Of a stretch of DNA of 64,000 nt, positions 42,701 to 56,900 are shown in pieces. The translations under genes and the position numbers were made by a program. Origin of the DNA: Balanoglossus misakiensis (Eukaryota > Hemichordata); the NCBI GenBank assembly GCA_040954595.2, contig CM082590.2, positions 4,774,001 through 4,838,000 on the forward strand, written 5' to 3'. Below the pieces are notes generated by a model. That model made no database searches, was not told where the DNA came from, and worked only from the letters and a program-made list of their open reading frames with translations. How positions within the stretch are numbered: position 1 is the stretch's first letter; each line of letters begins with the position of its first letter.

Positions 42701-44739
42701 AATTTAAGTTGACATATAATATCCATAAATTATAAGACCCACATTGACAAACAGTTTTAGACAGGTCAATCCTATTTTTGATTTCCATCCCTGTACTACT
42801 GTTGTCCTCCCTCATGTCGCTAACGAGTCAATCGGATCCACCGCCCTAACACGTGTAATGTAGATAAGCAATTGCTTGCAGTTATTATTGTCATAGAAAA
42901 TGGCATTCATCAACACCTTCATCTGATTATATTTGGAGTCAGCGAGATTGCATGTGTACCAGTGTTAATTGTGTCATCTTTATCAGCACCGTTCATTCGC
43001 ATTAATCCTTTTCGACTAGGATTTATTAAAACCGAGACCAGTATTCATAAAATTGTCAGCTAATATTGATTTTATTGCTGTTATCAGCGCTCTCTCAGTG
43101 GTACGAATTAAAGGAGTATGGGGGATATTTGTGACATGACCACTATAAAATGTATTCATAAATTTGACCTTTCAGCTATGATGTTTGGGACTATACGTAC
43201 GTCAAGAATTGTTGTTGTGGATATTCCGATCCGTGGAATCCGTTTTGAAATTAATTGTCATACAAACAATCTATTCAGCTTGTAATCAGAAGAAATTTAC
43301 TTTGGGTCTTAAAAATTAAATACATATATACTGTTTATTGTTTTGGCTTTATGGCATACCGAAACCACTCAACACATTTTATAGCACAGAATGTTTTAGT
43401 TGGTGGAGAAATACTCCGCCATTCAAACACACAATCAAGCAGGATAGAAACACTTCCCAACCAGATCGCGATAACGTCATGATTATCATGAGCTAGAATT
43501 CATACAGCTATTTTGCATTCAACACATTGACGTAAATTATTTCCCACCCCCTTGTACAGTTTCTGCATTGCCAGAGGAGACCATGTTTTATTTCTCATGT
43601 TTAGAATTAATCAATCATTCATCGGCCAGTTACAGAGTTGACGAAACAGAGCCAATCAGAATGTACGTCTCACAAATGTGTCCACATATAAATTAAACCG
43701 TTACTTGTCCAGTACTATTCTATTTCGACTATTCTATTTCTATTAATTCACTTACCGCCGAGTTCTGAATGACACGCCGTCAAAGCCACTGGACGTCGAC
43801 CTGCATACACGGTCAGAATAGTCGCTGAATGACAGAGCAGACAACTTTAATGGAACCGCATTGATAACAGCGTCACTTTGCATGGTTTATTGCTGTCCAC
43901 CACTGCCTTGCACAAATGGAATTCAACTGAAACCACTCGACGTCATTTATTGCAACTAGTGATTACCTTTACACACACAAAATACCCTTGCTGTAAACTA
44001 TCACCACATAAAGTTTATGTCTAAAGTTTTTTCTTGTCTACAAAATGCAAGTATGGATTTTACCAGCTGTTTTGTAATGCAAATTGTCCATTCTTTTGTG
44101 CATATATGTGTTGGAATGTATTAGCGTAGCGGGGGGGGGGGGGGCATCTCTTAAAGATTAAATACTGTTCAATCTATTGGCTGTATGCGTATAGATTTGG
44201 CGCAAACCACTCCACACACTTAATATATAGCACAGAATGTTTGTTTAGTCGGCAGAAAAACACTCCACCACAATCAAGTAACATACAAACATTTTTCAAC
44301 CAGATCACGATAAAGTCAGGAATTATCGTGAGCTACAGGTCATACAGCTGTTTGGCAAAATATTGTCGCAAAAATGACCCCTTTAGAGCACATCTTCTTT
44401 TTAAAATCTCGAATAAATTCAAGAATCCTTGTTGCATCATTTCCAACTTCCACAAACAAACAAATAATTGTAATCTTAGCTGACTTCAGTCGTGAACTGA
44501 ATACACTCAACATAGATTTCTTAATGACACGCCGTCAACGCCACTGGACACCGACCTGCATACACGGTCAGAAAACTCGCTGAATGACAGAGCAAACAAC
44601 TTTAAAGGAACCGCGCCGATAACAACATCGCTTTGCATGCATGGTTTACTGCTGTCCACACCTGCCTCGAACAAATGGAATTCAACTGAAACCACTCGGC
44701 GTCATTTATTGCAACCAGTGTTTACCTTTACGCACAGAA

Positions 44740-45235
44740 AAACACCCCAGCAAGCCTCGCACAGGTCTCAGCCTCGGACCCCAGACAAATGTTTTCGTCT
44801 CTTTAACGAATGAACTGCGACGTTTTTCCACGTCTTATACATTTTGTTGACGGGTGGACAGAATACAGAGTTTTAGTTGTCTCGTTCAGCTGACTCGAAA
44901 CCATTTCCGTAACTTCCGTAAGCCTAATATCAAGTCTGCTGGCTCGCTCGGGACCAGGCTCGCCAGTTGCAAGCACACATCCACGATCGTAGCGTCGACT
45001 TTTCGAATTCTACCTTTCTCGTATTGATTTTACCCAGCGATATTCTCACGGAACCGTCATTTTTATTTCAAATATGTACAACCACGGGTACAAGCACTTG
45101 TTATTCCGTTTTACAAGAAAGTTACAGCGACGGCCGAATCAGCGAAAATAATTCCGGTTGATGACGTAGAACAGGGGGTAAAATCGGATTTTTTATTCGA
45201 CCTTTTTACGGCACACAGGTAGCTAAACGGGCTAG
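44740..45235. other. Single-copy GC-richer insertion within the array
   Basis: About 0.5 kb (from agcaagcctcgcacaggtct to aacgggctag) absent from other array units and richer in CpG. No exon or terminal repeats recognised. Confidence 0.5.
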
Positions 45236-48200
45236 TTCATGTGATAAACTATACAATTCAGCACAAAGAGGGAACTGAAGAGGCTTATCAATCAAGAATT
45301 TATGAGGCGAGACATGTTTGAAGGGCAATTGACACATGACCCACAACACACGCACTGATAAGAACACCAGTATCAGACCCACGTTGACAAACAGTTTTAG
45401 ACAGGTCAGGCCAATTTTTGATTTCCATCCCTGTACCATGTTGTCCCCTCTCTGGGCGCACACCAAGTCAACCGGATACAACGCCCTCACATGTGCAACG
45501 AAAGTAAATGTTTTTTGTTAGGCAACTGCTTGCAGAATCTGGCCTACACCTTCATCTGAATACATTTGGAGTCAGTGAGACTCCATGTGTGCCAGTGTTA
45601 TTTGTGTCATATTTATCACCACCGTTCATCCATATTAGTACTTTTGACTAAAATTGATTAAAACATAGACCAGCCACTATTCATTCTTATCAGCGCTCTC
45701 CCACTGGTACTAAGTAAATAAGTATGGAGGACATCCGTTCCATCACATTACCACTACAAAATTAATTCACATATTTGACCTTCCAGCTATGATGTTTTGG
45801 ACATCAAGTATTGTTTTTGTTGATATTCCAATCTGGTGATTTGTTTTTGAATTAATTGTCATACAGCCTATTCAGCTTGTAATCAGAAGCAACTTACGCT
45901 AGGTCGTAAAGATTAAATACTGTTTGTCCTATCAGATTTATGGCATTCGAAACCACTGCAACACATTTAATATGTTTGTTTAGTTGCTAGAGAAATACTC
46001 AACTATTCAAACACACAATCAGGCAGTATAAAGAAACACTTCTCAACCAGATCGCGATAAAGTCAGGATTATCATGAGCTAGAATTCATACAGCTGTTTT
46101 GCATTCAGCACATTGACGTAAACTATTCCCCACCCCCTTGTACAGTTTCTGCGTTGCCAGAAGAGACCATGTTTTCTTTCTCATGTTTAGAATTAATCAA
46201 TCATTCATCGGCCAGTTACAGAGTTGACGAAACGGAGCCAATCAGAATGTACGTCTCACAAATGTGTCCACATATAAATTAAACCGTTACTTGTCCAGTA
46301 CTATTCTATTTCGACTGCAGATCGCTGTCTTACGTGAATGTTTTATGATTGATTTGGGAATTTGTGCTACTCCGTTTCGTACTGTGATGACTGTGCTCGA
46401 ACAAGTAAAATGGTAAATCCTGACACGTTAAGTAGATTCATGAGTGTGAGTACACATATGTTCCACAGTAGATTGCATCGAGGACACACTGTACTGTCTA
46501 CAGGATCGCGCGTCAGAATAGTCAAGTATCTAGTATCTAGCCGTATTTTGTCCGCTTTGCTTCCAAAACTACGTACGTCTAACCACTTTGCAAAGTAAAC
46601 ACAGTGTCGCAATGCAATGTGAACTTGTTCTTTTAAAACAAAAATAAAGCAAATACGTCCACAAATTACAATGATCATTCATTGCAATACTGTTTTAGAT
46701 GTTCAGGATATTAACTGAGAATTTCCATTTGCCAGCCAACATCATCTTTTTATAATGTCAATTAAATTCAAGAAGACTCGTGGCATCATTTCAAAATATT
46801 AATTCCTACATCCAAACTAATAATTGGCAAATTAGCTAACTTTAGTCTTATTACACTTACCGCCGAGTTCTGAATGACACGCCGTCAAAGCCACTGGACG
46901 TCGACCTGCATACAGAATAGTCGCTGTATGACAGAGCAGACAGCTTTAAAGGAACCGCATTGATAACAGCGTCACTTTGCATGGTTTATTGCTGTCCACC
47001 ACTGCCTTGCACAAATGGAATTCAACTGAAACCACTCGACGTCATTTATTGCAACTAGTGTTTACCTTTACACACAAAAAAACCCTGCTGTAAACTATCA
47101 GCATATAAAGTTTAAGTCTAAAGTCTTTTTCTTCTCTATAAAATGCAAGTATGAATTTTACCAGCTATTTAGTAATGCAAATTGTCCATTATTTTGTGCG
47201 TATATGTGTTGGAATGTATTAGCGTAGCGGGGGGGGGGGCATCTCTTAAATATTTAATACGGTTTAATCTATTGGCTTTATGCGTATAGACTTTGACGGA
47301 AACCACTCAACACACTTAATGTATAGCACAGGGTGTTTGGTAAGTCGGCAGAAAAACACTCCACCACAATAAAGTAACATATAAACATTTTTCAACCAGA
47401 TCACGATAAAGTCAGGAATTATCGTGAGCTGCACGTCATACAGCTGTTTGGCAAAATATTGTCGCAAACATGGCCCCTTTAGAGAACAGTTTCTGAGTTG
47501 CCAAACGAGGCTGTGGTTTATTTCGCATTTTTTTTTAATTCTTCATCGGGCAATTCAAGCGCTGGCGAAACGCAACCAATCAGAGCGTGCGTCTCATAAA
47601 TGTATCGAAATGCAAATTTTAACCGTTTGATATAACAATACAAAATCTGAGAGGGAAATGACAGAATATATTTGTATGAGGCCATTTGTGTGTGCGGGCC
47701 ATTTAAAACAGTTATTAGAGCCCTTGACAAGTGATTTTTCCCCTTGCCAAGCACCCACCTTATCAAGCTTCATTCAATATTACATGAGCAAAACAGTTCA
47801 GCATTTCAACTTGGTGTTTGCAAATTGTTCCATTCACCCATATACCAAACCACTGTTCTCCAAACATGCTGCTCGTCATCCACTACACACTGAGAGAGCA
47901 CCAAGTGTCCTTGACGCTATTTTTTGATATAGCTGTTTTATAGATAATTTTACCATAGGAAAACTATACCTTGAGGTGAGCAACAATGCTGACTGAAAAC
48001 GTAGGATGGGAACACTTTTTTCACTCATCATGCTTAAATTCAAAATATACAAGAAATATGTGGTTTGACGGGTCCCATACAAAATGTAGAGCGGAGTATA
48101 AAGTAAGGGTAACTGGAGGAACGATAGGCAATATAATCTCTACCACGTTGTTTCATGAGTCACTGGACTGACCCATCAGGAGACTAAACTGGCCAGTTTA

Positions 48201-50354
48201 TTACTTTTTGCCTTTAAAATACATCAACAGTTTTCAAGATTAGAAATTCCGGTACTCATACCTATCAACACTTGTTGATGTGGTCAGTGGGGGAAACATT
48301 GTAAATTATGCATTTTGATGGTTTGCTGTAACCCAGGTTACATCAATTATTAATCAGCAGTCAGAATCTTTCAGCAAAAAAACTTCTGGAAAAAAGTTTG
48401 CTGCCAGAGTGAAAAGAAATTAAGTGGGCCAGCCCTAACTATAAAATTCAAGACAAATGGGGGAATTGAAGAGGCTTATCAATCTAGAATTTGTAAAGTG
48501 AGACATATTTGAAGCCCCATGAGCTGCCAAATTCCACATTATTTCTCACAATAAAATACTTTAAATCTTCTCCCTATATACCCATTACAATGTGCACCAT
48601 CAAGGCACACTACTTGCATACCACAATAGTTGTGTACTATTTGTATGGAGGCAGATTAAACAGGCATGGCACCCATTTAATATATCAGTTGTTCAAATTG
48701 CAACATCCAGCCGAAATATGGCATCGATAAGATGTTTATGTACACATATAAGTTTAATCTTATTTAGATGGACCAATCTAAAGTTGGAAAGTAAAAACCT
48801 GAAAATAGTGCAAAAAGCGGCAGCTCTTGAGGATTTAAACAAGGGCAATTGACACATGACCCACAACACACGCACCGATAAGACTCAGTATAAGAAACGC
48901 GTTGGCAAGCATTGACCAGTTGTCATAAAACTGTCGGTAAATTGTATTGCTCTTATCAACAGAGAATGGCCTTCACCTGCATCTGATTACATGTTGGAGT
49001 CAGTGATACTCCATGTGTACCAGTGTCCAGTGTGTAATTGATATCAGCACCGCTCAACTCCATTCATACTTTTTAAATTAAAGCTAACACTTTGACTATT
49101 GTTCCTATTAGCCAACATCGATTGAATTGTTGTTCATATCAGCGCGTTCACACTCACTCATGTACTATGTAAAGAAAAGTAAATGACACCCCTGTCCACA
49201 CAAGAACACTATAAAAGTCATAAGTTTGTCCTTCCATTCATGAGGTTTCTGTAACTATTGTTCTTGATATTCCGATGGTTTAGTTTGAAGTTTATTGACA
49301 TGCTGTCTGTTGAGCTTTGTGTCTTAAAGATTAAATACTGTTTGTTCTATTGGCTTTACGCGTATAGACTTTGACGGAAACCACTCAACACACTAATATA
49401 TAGCACAGGGTGTTTGTTTAGTCGGCAGAAAAACACTCCACCACAATCAAGTAGCTACAAACATTTTTCAACCAGATCGCGATAAAGTCAGGAATTATCG
49501 TGAGCTACAGCTGTTTGGCAAAATATTGTCGCAACCATGGCCCTTTAAGAGCAACAATTTCTGAGTTGCCAAAAGAGGCCGTGATTTATTTCGCATGGTT
49601 TAAATTATACTAGTTTAGTATCTAGCCGTATTTTGTCCGCTTTGCTTTCAAAATTATGTCTAGAGTCATGCATGCTACTACATGCCACTGGCCCAATAAA
49701 ACCTGGGAATTGTGATGTAACTAGCGTCCCTCTGAAGTCAATCCCAGACTATTTTTCCTAGGATTGGACAAATGATATACATGTGTGTAATTAAGGATGG
49801 GTTATTTTTTTATGTCAAATTAGCCCCACCTTCACTATAGTCTAACGCCCAATCACCAGTGTTCAGTTTATATGATTGACTACAAGGGGACACAACTCCT
49901 AGACTATTCGAGCGCTGGCGAAATGGAACCAATCAGAACGTGCGTCTCATAAATGTATCGAAATGCAAATTTTAACCGTTACTTTGCCATGACGACCATG
50001 CCGATGGTTATTATTTTTTTCCTACCGCAGATCGCTGTCCTGCGTGAGTTTTTGGTGATTGATGGTGATTCGCTGCTCTGTTTCGGCCAGTCGACGAGTC
50101 GAGGATTAACCGTGTGTAAATCCTTTTGCTCGTGTCCGCTTATTATCCGGAGACTTCAGTGGAGTCGCTCAGGTCTGACTGTCAAAAGGACACCGCTCGA
50201 ACAAGTATACAGTCAATCATGACATATTGAGTAGAATATTGTATTTCAAGGGGTATTATTTTTTAGAAAATTGGGCCAGGACTGGCATAAATTGCAGGCC
50301 CAGTCAGACGAAATTGTGTCTACAGCACATTATATAGCTATGTCAGCCCAGCTG

Positions 50355-50702
50355 TATGGGGTGCCATGTGTTAACTTATTATTTAGCTAAATTATTTGTT
50401 CAAAAGTCGTTATTTAACATACTTATATGTATGTAATTATAGATTTGCAAACCATTTAAGTCCTGACAATTTATTTATAAATAATTTCAAGTCGCTCTAT
50501 ATTGTGGTCTCCGAGGTCAAAGGTTGGCCGGTCATGGCGATACCATTATTAAAATAGGGGCCAGTCATCAAAACGGTGGCGTATGATTTTTTTAAGTAAG
50601 TTTCCAAATTAAAACGTAAGTGAGCCAAAAAACTACAGGTCAGATAAATTGTTTTCTCGTAAATTCAACATTAGAATCAAATTTGGCGTTGGAAACCCCA
50701 TA
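50355..50702. mobile_element. 348-bp insertion private to array unit 2, with TIRs and 6-bp target duplication
   Basis: In the other D blocks agcccagctgtcacatat is uninterrupted. Here CAGCTG is duplicated at 50349-50354 and 50703-50708 and encloses a segment starting TATGGGGT and ending ACCCCATA. The empty sites in sister units make the boundaries exact. Non-coding; class unknown. Confidence 0.9.
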
Positions 50703-52341
50703 CAGCTGTCACATATATTGTGAAAGGCTGGCGCCATACCTGCGTCACCTTGAAGGAACTCATGTCGGGTCAGAGGTCATCATTCATTTATATTGCATGA
50801 CTCCGGTCTGCCATGTTTATAGACGCATTGTCAGAATGACTACAAAGTAACACAGGCATGTATTTCAACAGGTGTTTTATCTCAAGCTAGGACCTGCTGC
50901 TCATAAAAAGTTAGTTTACAACAAATCAGCGAAAGAGGTAATACGTGTAACCAGAAAAATTGTAACTAAAATGTCGTCAGAGACCTGGCCTTCTCTGTTT
51001 TTTGTCACACGTTGGATAACCGCGCGTGTATTGAAAAAAAATAACTGAAACATTAACTATAGGTCGTAAGACGGATAAACGCCAACTTGAAGAAGGTTAA
51101 TTTAAGTTTACATATAATATCCATAAATCAAAAGACCCACATTGACAAGCAGTTTTAGACAGGTCAATCCTATTTTTGATTTCCATCCCTGTACTACTGG
51201 TGTCCTCCCTCAACGCCCTAACACGTGTAATGTAGATAAGCAATTGCTTGCAGTTATTATTGTCGTAGAGAATGGCCTTCATCAACACCTTCATCTGATT
51301 TTATTTGGAGTCAGTGAGATTGCATGTGTACCAGTGTTAATTGTGTCATCTTTATCAGCACCGTTCATTCGCATTAATCCTTTTCGACTAGGATTTATTA
51401 AAACCGAGACCAGTATTAGTAAAATTGTCAGACAATATTGATTTTATTGCTGTTATCAGCGCTCTCTCAGTGGTACGAAGTAAAGGAGTATGGGGGATGT
51501 TTGTGACCTGGCCACTATAAAATGTATTCATAAATTAGACCTTTCAGCTATGATGTTTGGGACTATATGTACATCGAGAATTGTTGTTGTGGATATTCCG
51601 ATCCGTGGACTCCGTTTTGAAATTAATTGTCATACAAACAATCTATTCAGCTTGTAATCAGATTAAATTTAATTTGGGCCTTAAAGATTAAATACATATA
51701 TACTGTTTATTGTTTTGGCTTTATGGCATACCGATACCACTCAACACATTTTATAGCACAGAATGTTTTAGTTGGTAGAGAAATACTCCGCCATTCAAAC
51801 ACACAATCAAGCAAGATAGAAACACTTCTCAACCAGATCGCGATAACGTCAGGATTATCATGAGCTAGAATTCATGCAGCTGTTTTGCATTCAACACATA
51901 GACGTAAACTATCCCCCCCCCCCCCCATTGTACAGTTTCTGCGTTGCCAGAAGAGACCATATTTTATTTCACATATTTAGAATTAATCAATCATTCATCG
52001 GCCAGTTACAGAGTTGATGAAACGCAACCAATCAGAATGTACGTCTCACAAATGTGTTCACATATAAATTAAACCGTTACTTGTCCAGTACTATTCTATT
52101 TCGACTGCAGATCGCTGTCTTACGTGAATGTTGCATGATTGATTTGGGGTTTTGTGCTACTCCGTTTCGGCTTTCTTGATAAGCTCAGTCGAGCAGTGAT
52201 GACAGTGCTCGAACAAGTACAACGGTAAATCCTGACACGTTAAGTAGATTCATGAGTGTGAGTACACATATGTTCCACAGTAGATTGCATCGAGGACACA
52301 CTGTACTGTCAACAGGATCGCGCGTCAGAATAGTCAAGTAT

Positions 52342-52469
52342 CTAGTATCTAGACGTATTTTGTCCGCTTTGCTTCCAAAACTACGTCTAACTTCAATCAT
52401 GCCACTGGCCAAATAAAACCCCATACATTGTTTTGGAAGCAAGGCGAACAAAATACGGCTAGATACTAG
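52342..52469. mobile_element. 128-bp internally deleted foldback element
   Basis: ctagtatctag at 52342 and ctagatactag at 52459-52469 are near-perfect inverted ends, with arms including gtattttgtccgctttgctt and its complement. Shorter relative of 60879-61261. Confidence 0.8.
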
Positions 52470-53905
52470 ACTAGTGTCTGCATGGCCATGGAAAAAGTCC
52501 TCAGATATTCGGTAGATTTTCTATTTTGTCCGATTTGCTTCCAAAACTACGTACGTCTAACCACTTTGCAAAGTAAACACAAAGTGTCGCAATGCAATGT
52601 GAACTGCAATGTGAAGCAAATACGTCCACAGATTACAATGATCATTCATTGCAATACTGTTTTAGATGTTCAGGATATTAACTGAGAATTTACTTTTGCC
52701 AGCCAACATCATCTTTTTATAATGTCAATTAAATTCAAGAAGACTCGTGGCATCATTTCAAAATATTAATTCCTACATACAAACTAATAATTGGCAAATT
52801 AGCTAACTTTAGTCTTATTACACTTACCGCCGAGTTCTGAATGACACGCCGTCAAAGCCACTGGACGTCGACCTGCATACAGAATAGTCGCTGTATGACA
52901 GAGCAGGCAGCTTTAAAGGAACCGCATTGATAACAGCGTCACTTTGCATGGTTTATTGCTGTCCACCACTGCCTTGCACAAATGGAATTCAACTAAAACC
53001 ACTCGACGTCATTTATTGCAACTAGTGTTTACCTTTACACACACAAAAAACCCTGCTGTAATCTATCGGCACATAAAGTTTAAGTCTAAAGTCTTTTTCT
53101 TCTCTATAAAATGCAAGTATGAATTTTACCAGCTATTTAGTAATGCAAATTGTCCATTATTTTGTGCGTATATGTGTTGGAATGTATTAGCGTAGCGGGG
53201 GGGGGGGGGCATCTCTTAAAGATTTAATACGGTTTAATCTATTGGCTTTATGCGTATAGACTTTGACGGAAACCACTCAACACACTTAATATATAGCACA
53301 GGGTGTTTGTTTAGTCGGCAGAAAAACACTCCACCACAATCGAGTAACATATAAACATTTTTCAACCAGATCACGATAAAGTCAGAAATTATCGTGAGCT
53401 ACAGTTTATAACAGGTATTTGGCAAAATATTGTCGCAACCATGGCCCCTTTAGAGAACAGTTTCTGAGTTGGCAAAAGAGGCCGTGGTTTATTTCGCATT
53501 TTTTTTAATTCTTCATCGGGCAATTCAAGCGCTGGCGAAACGCAACCAATCAGAGCGTGCGTCTCATAAATGTATCGAAATGCAAATTTTAACCGTTTGA
53601 TATAACAATACAAAATCTGAGAGGGAAATGACAGAATATATTTGTATGAGGCCATTTGTGTGTGCGGGCCATTTTTAAGACTAAATTTAAAACAGTTATT
53701 AGAGCCCTTGACAAGTGGTTTTTCCCACTGCCAAGCACCCACCTTATCAGGCTGCATTCAATATTACATGAGCAAAACAGTTCAGCATTTCACATTGGTG
53801 TTTGCAAATTGTTCCTTTCACCCATATACCAAACCACTGTTCTCCAAACATGCTGCTCATCATCCACAACACACTGAGAGAGCAGCAAGTGTCCTTGACG
53901 CTATT

Positions 53906-56900
53906 TTTTGATATAGCTGTTTTATAGATAATTTTACCATAGGAAAACTATACCTTGAGGTGAGCAACAATGCTGACTGAACACGTAGGATGGGAACACT
54001 TTTTTCACTCATCATGCTTAAATTCAAAATATACAAGAAATATGTGGTTTGACGGGTCCCATACAAAATGTAGAGCGGAATATAAAGTAAGGGTAACTGG
54101 AGGAACGATAGGCAATATAATCTCTACCACGTTGTTTCATGAGTCACTGGACTGACCCATCAGGAGACTAAACTGGCCAGTTTATTACTTTTTGCCTTTA
54201 AAACACATCAACAGTTTTCAAGTTTGGAAATTCCGGTACTCATAGATATCATCACTTGTTGATGTGGTCAGTGGGGGAAACATTATAAATTATGTATTTT
54301 GATAGTTTGCTGTAACCCAGGTTACAGCAATTATTAATCAGCGGTCAGAATCTTTCAGCACAAAAATCTCTGGAAAAGAAGTTTGCTGCCAGGGTGGAAA
54401 GAAATTAAATGATCCACCCTTAACTATAAAATTCCGCACAATGGGGGAATTGAAGAGGCTTATCAATCTAGAATTTGTAAAGTGAGACATATTTGAAGCC
54501 CCATGAGCTGCCAAATTCCACATTATTTCTCACAATAAAATACATAAGATCTTCTCCCTATATCCCCATTACAATGTGCACCATCAAGGCACACTACTTG
54601 CATACCACAATAGTTGTATACTCTTTGTATGGAGGCAGATTAAACAGGCATGGCACCCATTTAATATATCAGTTGTTCAAATTGCAACATCCAGCCGAAA
54701 TATGGCATCGATAAGATGTTTATGTACACCTATAAGTTTAATCTTATTTAGATGGACCAATCTAAAGTTGGAAAGTAAAAACCTGAAAATAATGCAAAAA
54801 GTGGCAGCTTTTGATGATTTAAAGAAGGGCAATTGACACATGACCCACAACACACGCACTGATAAGAACATCAGCGTAAGAACCGGGTTGGCAAACATTT
54901 TTGGGCAAACATTGACCAGTTGTCATAAAACTGTCGGTCAATTTTATTGCTCTTTTCAACATAGAATGGCCTTCACCTGCATCTGATTACATGTTGGAGT
55001 CAGTGAGACTCCATGTGTACCAGTGTCCAGTGTGTAACTGTTATCAGCACTGCTCAACTGCATTCATACTTTTTAATTGAAACTTCAACTTTGGATATTG
55101 TTCCTAATTACGTACCAACATCGATAAAACTGTTGTTCATATCAGCGCATTCACACGCACTCATGTACTATGTAAAGAAGTGTAAATGACATCCGTGCCT
55201 ACACAAGAACATAAGTTTGGCCTTCCATTCATGAGGTTTCTGTGACTATGGTTTATTGACATGCTGTCTGTTGAGCTTTGTGTCTTAAAGATTAAATACT
55301 GTTTGTTCTATTGGCTTTACGCGTATAGACTTTGACAGAAACCACTCAACACACTAATATATAGCACAGGGTGTTTGTTTAGTCGGCAGAAAAACACTCC
55401 ACCACAATCAAGTAGCTACAAACATTTTTCAACCAGATCGCGATAAAGTCAGGAATTATCGTGAGCTACAGCTGTTTGGCAAAATATTGTCGCAACCATG
55501 GCCCTTTAAGAGCAACAATTTCTGAGTTGCCAAAAGAGGCCGTGATTTATTTCGCATGGTTTAAATTATACTAGTTTAGTATCTAGCCGTATTTTGTCCG
55601 CTTTGCTTTCAAAATTATGTCTAGAGTCATGCATGCTACTACATGCCACTGGCCCAATAAAACCTGGGAATTGTGATGTAACTAGCGTCCCTCTGAAGTC
55701 AATCCCTGACTGTTTTTCCTAGGATTGGACAAATGATATACATTTGTGTAATCAAGGATGGGTAAAAAATTTATGTCAAATTAGCCCCACCTTCACTATA
55801 ATATAACGCCCAATCACCAGTGTTCAGTTTATGTGATTGACTACAAGGGGGTGCTAGTTACATCACAACTTCTAGACTATTCGAGCGCTGGCGAAATAGA
55901 ACCAATCAGAACGTGCGTCTCATAAATGTATCGAAATGCAAATTTTAACCGTTACTTTGCCATGACGACCATGCCGATGGTTATTATTTTTTTTCTACCG
56001 CAGATCGCTGTCCTGCGTGAGTGTTGGGTGATTGATGGTGATTCGCTGCTCTGTTTCGGCCAGTCGAGGATTAACCGTGTGTAAATCCTTTTGCTCGTGT
56101 CCGCTTATTATCCGGAGACTTCAGTGGAGTCGCTCAGGTCTGACTGTCAAAAGGACACCGCTCGAACAATCAATCATGACATATTGAGTAGAATATTGTA
56201 TTTCAAGGGGTATTATTTTTTAGAAAGTTGGGCCAGGACAGGCATAAATTTCAGGCCCAGTCAGACGAAATTGTGTCTACAGCACATTATATAGCTATGT
56301 CAGCCCAGCTGTCACATATATTGTGAAAGGCTGGCGCCATACCTGCGTCACTTTGAAGGAACTCATGTCGGGTCAGAGGTCATCATTCGTTTTTATTGCA
56401 TGACTCCGGTCTGCCATGTTTATAGACACACTGTCAGAATGAATACAAAGTAACACAGGCATGTATTTCAACAGGTGTTTTATCTCAAGCTAGGACCTGC
56501 TGCTTATAAAAAGTTACTTTACAACAAATCAGCGAAAGAGGTAATACGTGTAACCAGAAAAATTGTAAATAAAATGTCGTCAGAGACCGAGACTTCTCTG
56601 TTTTTTGTCATTAATCCTTTTCGACTAGGATTTATTAAAACCAAGACCAGTATTCATAAAATTGACATGACCACTATAAAATGTATTCATAAATTTAACC
56701 TTTCAGCTATGATGTTTTTGGACTATATGTACATCAATAATTGTTGTTTTGGATATTCCGATCCGTGGAATCCGTTTTGAAATTAATTGCCATACAAACA
56801 ATCTATTCAGCTTGTAATAAAATTAAATTATATTTGGGTCTTAAAGATTAAATACATATATACTGTTTATTTTTTTTACTTTATGGCATACCGAAACCAC

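Larger units (their letters stand above)
47922..53905. repeat. Array unit 2 (complete A-B-C-D-E-F-G-C order)
   Basis: The best full-length unit, 5984 bp, including a private 348-bp insertion at 50355-50702. Compared with unit 3 it differs by small indels and scattered substitutions, perhaps a few per cent by eye. Confidence 0.8.
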
